Assembly (NCBI GenBank): GCA_964619815.1
Contig: CAZUGK010000006.1
Coordinates: 1-57,335 of the forward strand
Direction of reading: 5' to 3'
Source: BRH-c25 sp964619815
GTDB taxonomy: Bacteria; Bacillota; Clostridia; Lutisporales; Lutisporaceae
Length of the DNA stretch: 57,335 nucleotides
The position numbers and the translations under genes were made by a program. The notes beneath the pieces were generated by a model. That model made no database searches. It was given only the letters and a program-made list of their open reading frames with translations, and was not told the origin of the DNA. Shown one piece after another: positions 7,299-15,830 of this stretch (position 1 is the stretch's first letter; each line of letters begins with the position of its first letter).

Positions 7299-9215
7299 AT
7301 GATAATTCTATCAGGTAAGGATATAAAAAAAAGTTATGGTATAGATGTGATTCTTGAGGGCGTGACCTTTACTGTACAGGAAAATGACAAGGTAGGCATT
7401 GTTGGAGTCAATGGAGCGGGAAAGTCAACCCTTTTCAAAATCATTACGGGTGATCTTGAGAAGGATGGAGGAGAAATATTTGTCGGCAGGAATATAAGCA
7501 TAGGATATATGTCCCAGGATTTCAGCCTTGAATCTGACAATGGCATTTGGGATGAGATGCTGACTGTTTTTATCCGGCTTATTGAAATGGAAAAAAACTT
7601 GCAGAAGCTTGAGCTCGAAATCAGCCGCATGGGTGATTCTGCGGACAAGAATGGCATGGAGCCGCTGCTTAAGGCATATGCCAACCTGCAGGAAGAGTAT
7701 AAGAACAGCAACGGTTTCGGCTATAAGAGCCAGATAAAGGGTGTATTGAAAGGCCTTGGTTTTTCAGCTGATGACTATGACAAACCCATATCGATCCTCA
7801 GCGGAGGGCAAAAAACAAGAATTGCACTGGGAAAGGTACTTCTGCAGAATTTCAACCTGCTGCTCCTTGATGAGCCGACCAACTATCTTGACATTGAATC
7901 GGTGGAATGGCTGGAGGAATATCTGAAAAATCTTAAATGTGCGGCACTTATCGTATCACATGACCGTTATTTCCTCGATACGGTCACCAACAGGACCTTT
8001 GAAATCGAGAACAAAACTCTTAAGGAGTATAACGGGAATTATTCAAAATATGTTGAGAATAAGCAGCAGCTGAGAGAAACCCAGCTGAAGGACTATGAGG
8101 AGCAGCAAAAGGAAATTGCCCGTCAGGAGGCTATAATAGCCCGGTTCAGACAATATAACAGGGAAAAGAGTATAAAGCAGGCAGAAAGCAGGGAGAAAGC
8201 CCTTGAACGAATTGAAAGAATAGAGAAACCTGATGCTCTCCCTAAGAATATCGGCTTTAAATTTGAGCCTGGGGTCAGAAGCGGCAATGACGTTCTCTCC
8301 GTGGAAAGCCTCTCCAAATCCTTTGACAGGCTGCTTTTCATGGATGCCAGCTTTGAGGTTAAAAGAGGGGAAAGAGTTGCACTGCTTGGACCTAACGGAA
8401 TTGGCAAAACCACCATGCTTAAGATAATAGCCGGAATAATACCTGCTGATACCGGGAATATACGTCTTGGAACCAATGTTAATGTCGGTTATTATGACCA
8501 GGAGCAGGAAAGCTTGAATTATAACAATACCGTTATAGATGAAGTGTGGGATGAATATCCCAAATTGAACCAGACTGAACTTCGAACCAAATTAGCTGCA
8601 TTCTTATTCCAAGGAGAAGATGTATTTAAGGAAATCAGCAAGCTCAGCGGCGGTGAGAGGAGTAGAATTGCCCTCCTAAAGCTCATGCTGTCGAAGTCAA
8701 ATTTCCTCCTTATGGATGAGCCCACCAACCATTTGGACATATTATCAAAGGAAGTGCTTGAAAGTGCATTGGTCAATTATTCAGGCACAGTACTGCTGAT
8801 ATCCCATGACAGATATTTTTTGAACAAGGTAGCAACCAGAATAGTAGAGCTGAAGCAAGAGGACTGCTTACAATACAACGGCAACTACTCTTATTATATC
8901 TATAAGAGGGGGTTATTGGAAAACGCTGCTGCTGTAAAGCAGACAGAGGATTCCGAAGCTGCCACTGCAACAAAGAACGATTGGCTAAAACAGAAGGAAG
9001 AAAAGGCAAACCTCCGGAAGCAGCAGAAAAGACTTGAAACTGTGGAGTCGGAAATCGAACAGGCCGAAAAACGTATTAAGGAAATTGATGCTTTACTTGA
9101 GACGCCTGAAGTGTTCAGTGACCATGTGAAATGTCAGGATCTTCATGATGAGCAGGAAAAACTTAATTCCAGACTTAATTCACTCTATGAAGAATGGAGC
9201 GAGCTTAGCGAATAA
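7299..9215 (+). CDS. ABC-F family ATPase (ribosome-associated)
   Basis: Soluble protein with two ABC nucleotide-binding domains and no membrane spans, 638 residues. Domain 1 has Walker A GVNGAGKST (about 36-44), signature LSGGQKTR and Walker B LLLLDEPTNYLD. A linker rich in charged residues follows (about 245-320). Domain 2 has GPNGIGKTT, LSGGERSR and LLMDEPTNHLD. The C-terminal 80 residues form a charged coiled coil. ABC-F proteins bind the ribosomal E site and resolve stalled translation; some give antibiotic resistance. This one looks like the housekeeping YdiF/Uup-like branch, but the subgroup cannot be fixed by eye. A CCGGAGG site precedes the ATG. Confidence 0.9.
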   Translation: MIILSGKDIKKSYGIDVILEGVTFTVQENDKVGIVGVNGAGKSTLFKIITGDLEKDGGEIFVGRNISIGYMSQDFSLESDNGIWDEMLTVFIRLIEMEKNLQKLELEISRMGDSADKNGMEPLLKAYANLQEEYKNSNGFGYKSQIKGVLKGLGFSADDYDKPISILSGGQKTRIALGKVLLQNFNLLLLDEPTNYLDIESVEWLEEYLKNLKCAALIVSHDRYFLDTVTNRTFEIENKTLKEYNGNYSKYVENKQQLRETQLKDYEEQQKEIARQEAIIARFRQYNREKSIKQAESREKALERIERIEKPDALPKNIGFKFEPGVRSGNDVLSVESLSKSFDRLLFMDASFEVKRGERVALLGPNGIGKTTMLKIIAGIIPADTGNIRLGTNVNVGYYDQEQESLNYNNTVIDEVWDEYPKLNQTELRTKLAAFLFQGEDVFKEISKLSGGERSRIALLKLMLSKSNFLLMDEPTNHLDILSKEVLESALVNYSGTVLLISHDRYFLNKVATRIVELKQEDCLQYNGNYSYYIYKRGLLENAAAVKQTEDSEAATATKNDWLKQKEEKANLRKQQKRLETVESEIEQAEKRIKEIDALLETPEVFSDHVKCQDLHDEQEKLNSRLNSLYEEWSELSE

Positions 9216-9223
9216 TAATATCA

Positions 9224-9246
9224 GGGCGGGTATTACACGCCCGCCC
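9224..9246. terminator. Bidirectional terminator between convergent genes
   Basis: GGGCGGG (9224-9230) pairs with CCCGCCC (9240-9246) around a 9-base loop, between the convergent ABC-F gene and the dehydrogenase gene. Confidence 0.75.
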
Positions 9247-9253
9247 TTACAAT

Positions 9254-10249
9254 TTACAGATTTCTTATTATGGCTTCAGCCATTTCATCAGTGGAGGCTG
9301 AACCACCCAAGTCAGGGGTTACATATTTTGCTTCTGCAAGTACCTTGACTACCGCTTTGTTTATCCTGTCTGAAGCACTCTTCTCTCCAAGACGCCTGAG
9401 CATCATCGCTCCGCACAGTATGCTTGCCGTAGGATTGGCAATGCCTTTGCCCACCAGATCCGGAGCTGTACCGTGAGTTGCCTCATATACTGCCGCCTCT
9501 GCACCTATATTGGCACCAGCCACTAAGCCAAGTCCGCCCACGAGTCCTGCACAAAGTTCAGATACCAGATCGCCGTATAAATTTGGCAGAACAAGTATAT
9601 CAAACTCTTCAGGATGCATTACAAGCTTCATACACAAGTTTCCTGCTTCCATTTCATCATATTCAATATCCGGGTATTTGCTTGCTATGTACCTTGCACT
9701 TGAAAGGAAAAGTCCGTCGGTAAGCTGCATAATATTTGCCTTGTGAACGCAGGTGACCTTTCTTCTCTTTTCTTTTACAGCATAGTTGAAGGCAAAGGAT
9801 ACTATCCTCTCAGATGCGTGCCTGGTAATAAGTTTGACGCTTTCAGCAGCATCAGTTCCTATCATATGTTCTATGCCCATATATAAGTCTTCAGTATTTT
9901 CTCTGAAAACCACAAGATCAACATTATTATACTTTGATTTTACACCTTCAAAAGACTTGATCGGTCTAATGTTCGCATAAAGGTTAAGCTGCTGCCTCAG
10001 GCTGACATTCACACTTCTGAAGCCTCCTCCTATTTGCGTCATAACCGGACCTTTCAGAGCTATTTTGTTATTTTCAATAGACTTTACCGTGTCTTCAGGC
10101 AAAGGGTCTCCGAACTTCTCCAATGCAATCTGCCCCATATGCCTTGTTTCCCATTGGATATCAACACCTGCCGCTTCAATTACCTTAATAGCTGCATTAG
10201 TCACCTCGGGTCCTATTCCATCCCCCGGTATAAGTGTAGCTCTATACAT
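9254..10249 (-). CDS. Isocitrate/isopropylmalate dehydrogenase family protein (likely NAD-dependent isocitrate dehydrogenase)
   Basis: Beta-decarboxylating dehydrogenase of the isocitrate/isopropylmalate family, 331 residues from the chosen start. Visible signatures are LIPGDGIGPEV, SVNVSLRQQLNLYANIRP (substrate-binding arginines), FRENTEDLYMG, the HKANIMQLTDGLF segment, NLYGDLVSELCAGLVGGLG (metal-binding aspartates) and HGTAPDLVGKG. The FRENTEDLY form suggests isocitrate rather than isopropylmalate. A GTG nine bases upstream lies within the GGAGGTG ribosome site and is rejected; the ATG at 10249 has proper spacing. It would supply 2-oxoglutarate for glutamate synthesis. Stands alone, convergent with the ABC-F gene. 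Confidence 0.87.
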   Translation of the reverse strand: MYRATLIPGDGIGPEVTNAAIKVIEAAGVDIQWETRHMGQIALEKFGDPLPEDTVKSIENNKIALKGPVMTQIGGGFRSVNVSLRQQLNLYANIRPIKSFEGVKSKYNNVDLVVFRENTEDLYMGIEHMIGTDAAESVKLITRHASERIVSFAFNYAVKEKRRKVTCVHKANIMQLTDGLFLSSARYIASKYPDIEYDEMEAGNLCMKLVMHPEEFDILVLPNLYGDLVSELCAGLVGGLGLVAGANIGAEAAVYEATHGTAPDLVGKGIANPTASILCGAMMLRRLGEKSASDRINKAVVKVLAEAKYVTPDLGGSASTDEMAEAIIRNL

Positions 10250-10270
10250 TACCTTCACCTCCGTATTCTT

Positions 10271-10356
10271 TCCGTTACGGGTTGCGAGTTACGAGTTACG
10301 GGTATTTATGCAGGGCTTCGAAGAACTTACCTAGACCGCGAAACGCGAAACGCGCA
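10271..10356. repeat. Intergenic repeat (GTTACGGG, GGCTTCGAAG and GCGAAAC modules)
   Basis: Carries GTTACGGGTTGCGAGTTACG-type units, a GGGCTTCGAAG module near 10313, and tandem CGCGAAACGCGAAACGCG near 10336. It shares modules with the other gaps up to 29.4 kb. Confidence 0.7.
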
Positions 10357-10426
10357 ACTATACTTATAAATAATTATACCACCATATTTCTATTTTGTAC
10401 TATTTTTCTATATAAAACAATCAAAA

Positions 10427-11746
10427 TCATACCACTTCCACTTTTATTCCAAGACCCTCTTCAACTTCCTTAAATTGTCTTCCAAGAAGATCCCGCCCTG
10501 CAGTGTCAAACATTATTCCCGGCAGTACCAACACTTCAGGCTTCACTCCCCTTTCAGACAAATGCGCTTCTATGTCACTTACAGTAAGAAGGCCTGCACA
10601 CATAATATTCCCGCCAAAATACCTGTTCTTTACAGCCTCGATTTCTACCCTGTCGTTTTGCATGATACAGCCCGTCAATATCCCATAAGCCAGTTCTGAG
10701 GTTAAAAGAAGACAGCTTCTATCCCTGTTTCTCAGTATTGCTCTTTCTATATCCTCAATTTCATCAGGGTGAATATCATAATCAAATACCATTCCTGAAG
10801 GTGTCTTTGCCTTCTTATTGACAACTATCTCCCTGTATTCCCCTCCGCTCAGAATTTTAATTTCGGGGTTCCCGGCTTTAAGGATTTTATAATATGCATC
10901 TACTCTTGATGCCACCTTTTCCCCATTAACGCTGAGTATCCTGTCTCCTTTTGCTACTCCCGATTTCCGGGCAGGTGAGTCATAGAGCACTCCGGCAACT
11001 TCGGCATTTAAATCATTTATACCGGAAGGCTCCATAATAATTGGCGCAGCTACCGATTTTCCCAGTTCAGAAGTGAAGCTCGACAGGCTGTCCCTTATAT
11101 CTTCAGGCGGCAGTAAACCTTTTGAGAACCTGGTATATCCGGGCATAAAAATCCTTATGACTGATGCTCCATTACTGCTTAGAAATGCTGCTGTTTCCCG
11201 GATGTCCTCCCAACCGACCAGATGCGGCATTGCCACTATGCTGCCGCTAAATTTTATACCGTAGCTTTTCAGTCGTTTTACCGCAGCAACTGCTGACCAA
11301 TGTGTCCTTCCCCTGTACAGCTTTTTCCTGCCCTGTTCACTGCAACTGTTCAACGAAACATTCAGTTCTATATTGCCTATACTTTTAAGCTCAGACAGTA
11401 CAGCTTCATTCAGGTGTATCCCGCTGGTGGTAATCTGTATTGAGGTACCTCCATACTTATGCCTTATGCTTTGCAGTATCTCAATTATGTCCTCCCGCAG
11501 GAAGGGCTCTCCCTCGCATATGCGGGTTGCTGATTCCCCGATTACTATTTTCCGTTTTTCATCCAAAAACTCCACCAGTGTATCGATTTGTTTCCTGCTC
11601 AGCTTATCAACATAGTATGCATCAATCTCTGCAGGGTTCTGCAAATGGCTGCAGAAAATACAGGATGTACTGCAGCTGGTAGTGAGAACCAGTATGTTGT
11701 CCTTACTTACAGTTTCAAGCAATAAATTAAAGGGAGCCGGTTTCAT
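10427..11746 (-). CDS. Radical SAM protein with PDZ and DUF512-like C-terminal domain
   Basis: The 439-residue protein begins with a radical SAM core: CSTSCIFC gives the CX3CX2C cluster cysteines at 25, 29 and 32, followed by GEPFLREDI and SLNSCSEQGRKKLYRGRTHW strands. A PDZ domain follows (about 250-320, AGVLYDSPARKSGVAKGDRILSVNGEKV style). The C-terminal region (about 330-439) includes YFGGNIMCAGLLTVSDIEAHL, resembling the end of DUF512 proteins. In the usual DUF512 architecture the PDZ comes first, so the order here is rearranged. Reaction unknown. It ends the transcript downstream of tsaD, 18 bases away. Confidence 0.82.
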   Translation of the reverse strand: MKPAPFNLLLETVSKDNILVLTTSCSTSCIFCSHLQNPAEIDAYYVDKLSRKQIDTLVEFLDEKRKIVIGESATRICEGEPFLREDIIEILQSIRHKYGGTSIQITTSGIHLNEAVLSELKSIGNIELNVSLNSCSEQGRKKLYRGRTHWSAVAAVKRLKSYGIKFSGSIVAMPHLVGWEDIRETAAFLSSNGASVIRIFMPGYTRFSKGLLPPEDIRDSLSSFTSELGKSVAAPIIMEPSGINDLNAEVAGVLYDSPARKSGVAKGDRILSVNGEKVASRVDAYYKILKAGNPEIKILSGGEYREIVVNKKAKTPSGMVFDYDIHPDEIEDIERAILRNRDRSCLLLTSELAYGILTGCIMQNDRVEIEAVKNRYFGGNIMCAGLLTVSDIEAHLSERGVKPEVLVLPGIMFDTAGRDLLGRQFKEVEEGLGIKVEVV

Positions 11747-11764
11747 AACATACCCACCCCCTTG

Positions 11765-12781
11765 TTATTCCAATGAAAGATTCGGCATTGCGTTAAGCGA
11801 AAAGTCAGACCTTGTGCCGTTAATATATCTGTAATATGCAGCACAGCCAATCATTGCCGCATTATCTGTGCACAGTATGGGAGAAGGATACAGGATCTTT
11901 ATGCCGGCTTGTTCTCCCCTTTGTCCCAACAGCTCTCTCAGTCTGCTGTTGGCAGCCACTCCTCCTGCCAGAACTGCATATTTTGATTTCTTATCCTGTG
12001 CAGCTTTTATGAGTTTGGCAGAAAGAACATCAACTACGGCCTCCTGGAAGCTTGCGGCAATATCTGCGGAGCTTACTTCCTCATTCCTCATTTTTTTCGA
12101 ATTCAGGTAGTTCAGCACAGCGGATTTCAGGCCGCTGAAGCTGAAGTCCAAGCTTCCTTCCTCTAGAAATGCCCTGGGAAAATCTATAGCTTCACGATTG
12201 CCGGAAGCAGCAAGCTTATCAATTAAAGGCCCTCCCGGATAACCAAGCCCCAATGCCCGTGCAATTTTGTCAAAGGCTTCACCGGCTGCATCATCCCTTG
12301 TTCTGCCTAAAACCTCATATTTATTATAGTCAGTCACATTCACAATATGGCTGTGTCCGCCGGATGCCACAAGACAGGTAAAAGGCGGCTCCAGCTCCTT
12401 GTGCTCTATGTAATTGGCAGAAATATGCCCTTCTATATGGTTTACCCCTACAAAAGGCAGATTACTGCTGTATGCAATGGCTTTAGCCGTTGAAAGTCCA
12501 ATAAGCAGGGCCCCTACGAGCCCAGGCCCGTAAGTAACTGCAACGACGTCAATATTTTTCAGTGCGACACCCGCTCCGGATAAAGCTTCATCAAGTACCA
12601 TACTTATGCTTTCCAGGTGTTTTCTTGATGCAACCTCCGGGACCACCCCACCAAACTTCTTATGTATATCTATCTGGCTTGATATGATATTTGACAATAC
12701 CTCTCGACCATTTCTTACAACAGCTGCAGAAGTCTCATCGCATGAGGTCTCAATTGCCAGTATTAAAATATCTTTACCCAT
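11765..12781 (-). CDS. tsaD: tRNA N6-adenosine threonylcarbamoyltransferase TsaD
   Basis: Transfers the threonylcarbamoyl group to A37 of ANN-decoding tRNAs (t6A), with TsaB and TsaE. The 338-residue protein opens with ILAIETSCDETSAAVV and carries the metal-binding HIEGH motif, the VASGGHSHIV strand, GEAFDKIARALGLGYPGGP and the C-terminal LAGGVAANSRLR and CTDNAAMIG. The reading frame is open 23 codons further upstream, but the ATG at 12781 has AGGAGTGTTGATT in front and gives the normal family N-terminus. tsaB and tsaE homologues are 4-5 kb away at 16566-18159, separated by the sigma-factor operon. Confidence 0.95.
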   Translation of the reverse strand: MGKDILILAIETSCDETSAAVVRNGREVLSNIISSQIDIHKKFGGVVPEVASRKHLESISMVLDEALSGAGVALKNIDVVAVTYGPGLVGALLIGLSTAKAIAYSSNLPFVGVNHIEGHISANYIEHKELEPPFTCLVASGGHSHIVNVTDYNKYEVLGRTRDDAAGEAFDKIARALGLGYPGGPLIDKLAASGNREAIDFPRAFLEEGSLDFSFSGLKSAVLNYLNSKKMRNEEVSSADIAASFQEAVVDVLSAKLIKAAQDKKSKYAVLAGGVAANSRLRELLGQRGEQAGIKILYPSPILCTDNAAMIGCAAYYRYINGTRSDFSLNAMPNLSLE

Positions 12782-12829
12782 AATCAACACTCCTGTATGT
12801 TTTGCCATAATTCTATTGCATAACAGTAG

Positions 12830-12854
12830 AAAAATGCGACGCTGTCGCATTTTT
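12830..12854 (-). terminator. Terminator upstream of tsaD
   Basis: AAAAATGCGAC (12830-12840) pairs with GTCGCATTTTT (12844-12854), an 11-bp stem with a 3-base loop and T-run. It would end transcription from the gene at 13030-13257 before tsaD. Confidence 0.75.
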
Positions 12855-12998
12855 CAGTCACTAGTCGCTAGTCAACTAGTCACTAGATTAGGGCGGGGCT
12901 TCGAAGGCTAGGCTATGACACGAGTTAAGTGCTATACCTGTAAGGAATACCCTAATTCTAGAGACTAGAGACTAGTGTCTAGCGACTAAAAACCATGT
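12855..12998. repeat. Intergenic repeat (CTAGTCACTAG, GGCTTCGAAGG and GGAATACCC modules)
   Basis: Contains TCACTAGTCGCTAGTCAAC-like tandem units at 12856-12886, GGGGCTTCGAAGGCTAGGC near 12895, AAGGAATACCCTAATTC near 12950 and GAGACTAGAGACTAG near 12960. The two ends are partly complementary. Confidence 0.7.
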
Positions 12999-13029
12999 TT
13001 TATTTGAGACGCATTATTTATCTTATATA

Positions 13030-13257
13030 CTAAACAAGATTTCTTTCAAGTATCGCAATAACATCCTCTATGCCGATCTTATCCCTTTCATAGGCTTGTA
13101 CTATTTCATCAAAGCGGCTCTTAATCCTTTCATAATCCTTATATTCATGATATAAGAGCTTCTTACCCTGTTTGTCAGTAACCTTGGCGATATAGAGCTC
13201 TCCCTCCTGTATGAGGCTGATCATGTGGTTTTCTATGGAAAATTCTCTAAGCAGCAT
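13030..13257 (-). CDS. Small conserved-looking hypothetical protein
   Basis: Not recognised. A 75-residue soluble protein from the ATG at 13257, which follows a GGGAGG site; the frame is open 15 codons further upstream without a better ribosome site. The N-terminal half has alternating beta-like strands (HMISLIQEGELYIAKV) and the C-terminal half is charged and probably helical (YERIKSRFDEIVQAYERDKIGIEDVIAILER). No cysteines or membrane segments. It lies between the envelope-stress operon and tsaD, with repeats on both sides and a terminator just downstream, so it looks like its own unit. Confidence 0.65.
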   Translation of the reverse strand: MLLREFSIENHMISLIQEGELYIAKVTDKQGKKLLYHEYKDYERIKSRFDEIVQAYERDKIGIEDVIAILERNLV

Positions 13258-13395
13258 TATATTCCTCCCGTTCATTGTTTGTGGAAAGCGTAATAAACAC
13301 ATTATATCACAAGGTTTTATTAATTAAAAGTTTGTGGTTTTTCTTATCTCCCATATTATCTCCCTGTTTATTAATATTATAAGACAATAAGAACA

Positions 13396-13483
13396 AAGAG
13401 GCGAGATTCGAATCCCGAACCCCGCATCTCTAATTAAGATAACTCCGGAGGCATAATAAATCCATGCGCTCCGTAATCCGTAT
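13396..13483. repeat. Intergenic repeat block
   Basis: GAGGCGAGATTCGAATCCCGAACCCCG-like sequence (with an internal GATTCGAATC palindrome) followed by CCGTAATCCGTATCTATTCG units. It adjoins the stop codon of the lipoprotein gene at 13484. The rest of the gap at 13258-13395 shows nothing recognisable. Confidence 0.6.
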
Positions 13484-14356
13484 CTATTCGATTGTCAAAG
13501 TGGTTACATTCAAATCTGCGTATATCCTAAGAGTCCCCTCAGCATTCTCATAGTTGTTTGAAACATATTCCTTTTCAGAACGGCTAAGTATCTTACTGTT
13601 ATTGATATTTACCGAGGATATCTCATATTTGTCTATTACAATTCGTATGCCAACGTTGTCAGGCAGTTTAAGCTTTACTGTGGAAGCATTGGCATCTATC
13701 CTGACCTCCCCATCCCGTTCATTGTCTCCTGTCAGGTCAACTACCAGTTTTGATGCATCGGCATTAATATCCAAAGTCTCAAAGCCTAGGTTTCCGGCAC
13801 CATAAATATTGACACTGCTGGCGTCTGAATCAAGTCTGAATTTATTCAGCAGCTCTTTGTTTGGTTCATCAAAGTACAGCTTCGCTGATGAAGCATTTAA
13901 TACAGCATCAATACTGCTTATCAGCATATTGCTCATATCCATTTCCACATCAGAGGCATCAGCCGTTAGCTCCATTTTCATCGGCAATTTATCCGTCAGC
14001 TTGACATCCCATTTATTTACCGGCTTTTTAAAGCTGTAGCCTTCCAGCTTGTTTTTTATGCTTATTTCATCTTCCTTTACTATGAACTCAGGCTTTAATG
14101 CTTCCGTACTGTATGAGAATTTTACATCAGCAAGCTTATCCTCCGTACTGCCAATCTTTGCTTTTGCCATCTTCATATCAAGGTTCAGCTCCATTGGCTG
14201 CCCTTTCCGGTACTTGTCGCTCATTTCTATAGTCTCTTTATATTCCTTCATTGCTCCGGATACCATGCTTCCTGCGTTGTCGAACTCCAGCACGCAGGCT
14301 GTAAGTGACAGTACCGATGCTGCAATTAAGGCTGCCGGAATTAACTTTCTAAACAT
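13484..14356 (-). CDS. Lipoprotein with repeated beta-strand (DUF4097/adhesin-like) domain
   Basis: A 290-residue secreted lipoprotein. From the ATG at 14356 it has a short basic start (MFRK), a hydrophobic stretch and the lipobox LTAC at about residues 17-20, so the cysteine would be lipid-anchored. The mature part has repeated units of the form LDINADASKLVVDL, RIDANASTVKLKL and DSDASSVNIYG, each a pair of short strands with a D/N-A-S core, as in DUF4097-like toast-rack domains. It overlaps the upstream membrane-protein gene by 8 bases and ends the ECF sigma operon. A role in envelope stress sensing is inferred from context only. Confidence 0.78.
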   Translation of the reverse strand: MFRKLIPAALIAASVLSLTACVLEFDNAGSMVSGAMKEYKETIEMSDKYRKGQPMELNLDMKMAKAKIGSTEDKLADVKFSYSTEALKPEFIVKEDEISIKNKLEGYSFKKPVNKWDVKLTDKLPMKMELTADASDVEMDMSNMLISSIDAVLNASSAKLYFDEPNKELLNKFRLDSDASSVNIYGAGNLGFETLDINADASKLVVDLTGDNERDGEVRIDANASTVKLKLPDNVGIRIVIDKYEISSVNINNSKILSRSEKEYVSNNYENAEGTLRIYADLNVTTLTIE

Positions 14357-15260
14357 TTGAAGCCTGCTTTCTGACTGAAGGGGATCCAAGTCTGGTGTCA
14401 ACAGCAACACCTATTGCATAAGTAACCAAAAGAAGATATGCCAGCCAGCCGAATATAGGTACTAATTTAAGGGCATATACAAGCAAAACCCCGACCATAA
14501 GGTGAATATACATTGAACTCCTGCCTTCCAGGTGGCCTGTTATCCTATGCCCTATAGCAACTTCAAGAGCTACCGTTCCGACAAAAGCAAGCAGGGCAAA
14601 TGCTATGAATATGAATGGTATAAATATGATTCCTATCAAAGTTATTGCCAAAAGTATCGAGAGTATTATTGATGCAGGCAAGAACAGCAGCATAATCACT
14701 AAGCCTATACCAAACTGTCTGCCCATTCTCAGCTTGCTCTTTTCCGCCATCAGCCCTACTCTGTCAGGTGCAACCAGCAATGCAATACAGGAGAATGCAT
14801 ATATTAAAAACAAACCTATCAGGTCACCGTAGGATAACCTTGGAATCAAACCATCAGGTTTTTCAAAGCTGAAGGGGGTACTTATATCCGCTATCTCCCC
14901 TCTAATTATTGCATTGGGGGATTTGTTCACTCCGCCAATTACCCCCACAGTATCACCATTTATTATCCCATTGTTTTTTACCGATATTTCACCGAATACT
15001 GCAACAGCATCCCCACCAACCGAACCGGCAACTGATACATTGCCGAAAATAGCAACCGCATCCCCTGTCAAATCTCCATTAACAGTTACATTTCCAAATA
15101 TTGCGACTGCATCTCCGTTGACTGTAATTCCCCCGGGAATCTCAATATTATTGAATATTGCTACTTTATCCTTATTGTCTACATTAGGTGCAAAGGCGCC
15201 AAGCATCAGTACAATCAGCATCATACCCGCCAACACTGCTGCTCCCCTTCTCATTCTCAT
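14349..15260 (-). CDS. Polymer-forming (bactofilin-like) membrane protein
   Basis: A 303-residue protein with a signal peptide or N-terminal anchor (residues 1-24), then a right-handed beta-type repeat region in which GDAVAIFG or GDAVAVFG recurs at residues 49, 66 and 83, a 17-residue period. About four membrane spans follow (roughly 150-170, 184-206, 208-238, 262-290). The repeats resemble polymer-forming cytoskeletal/bactofilin domains found in envelope proteins of Firmicutes. It starts 12 bases after the anti-sigma gene and overlaps the lipoprotein gene, so it is translated with them. Confidence 0.78.
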   Translation of the reverse strand: MRMRRGAAVLAGMMLIVLMLGAFAPNVDNKDKVAIFNNIEIPGGITVNGDAVAIFGNVTVNGDLTGDAVAIFGNVSVAGSVGGDAVAVFGEISVKNNGIINGDTVGVIGGVNKSPNAIIRGEIADISTPFSFEKPDGLIPRLSYGDLIGLFLIYAFSCIALLVAPDRVGLMAEKSKLRMGRQFGIGLVIMLLFLPASIILSILLAITLIGIIFIPFIFIAFALLAFVGTVALEVAIGHRITGHLEGRSSMYIHLMVGVLLVYALKLVPIFGWLAYLLLVTYAIGVAVDTRLGSPSVRKQASNV

Positions 15261-15272
15261 ATATATAACCTC

Positions 15273-15830
15273 CTAATTTTCTTGCAGTTTATACCTATAT
15301 ATCAAGTACAGATTAATTCCCATAAATGCGACTGCAAGCAATGCGACACTAGCCGTATAATCTCTCAGCAGAACATTTCTTATAACCAGAATTTTCCCCA
15401 GAAGCACCGAAGTAATAACCAGCAAGCTGCTCAAAAACCCCGATACCATGTTCACACCATAGATAATCACATTTTGAGCTGCAATCAGTAATCCGCTTTC
15501 CCTTACAAAAGGTATTGCCACAAAAGTCACCATATTCCAGGCAAATATCATAAGCCCAAGCACTGAAACCAACCAGAAGACAACAATTTTGGGATTCGTA
15601 AAGTATGCTTTCTGGTTCATTATTCCTTCCATTACTCTTGCTTCAAATCCAACAGGCACCTCCAGCTCAGGGAGTTCCTCCAGCGTGTCAATGGCCTGCC
15701 TGAGCATTCCGAATTCCTCCGCACAGCTGGAGCATTTCTCGTTATGCTTTATTATCATTTCTCGTTCCAGTTCACTGATATTTCCATCGAAATACTTCAT
15801 AACCAGATTACTTATTTCCATGCATTGCAT
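15273..15830 (-). CDS. Anti-sigma factor with zinc-finger (zf-HC2) domain
   Basis: Membrane-anchored partner that holds its sigma factor inactive. The first 50 residues contain the zf-HC2 signature (H-x3-C-x2-C in KHNEKCSSC), and hydrophobic segments at about 82-105, 110-150 and 160-180 give three to four membrane spans, 185 residues in all. The ATG at 15830 is preferred because the AAGGAG site is about ten bases upstream; a GTG at 15839 is too close to it. The start lies inside the end of the sigma-factor gene, giving translational coupling. Confidence 0.87.
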   Translation of the reverse strand: MQCMEISNLVMKYFDGNISELEREMIIKHNEKCSSCAEEFGMLRQAIDTLEELPELEVPVGFEARVMEGIMNQKAYFTNPKIVVFWLVSVLGLMIFAWNMVTFVAIPFVRESGLLIAAQNVIIYGVNMVSGFLSSLLVITSVLLGKILVIRNVLLRDYTASVALLAVAFMGINLYLIYRYKLQEN

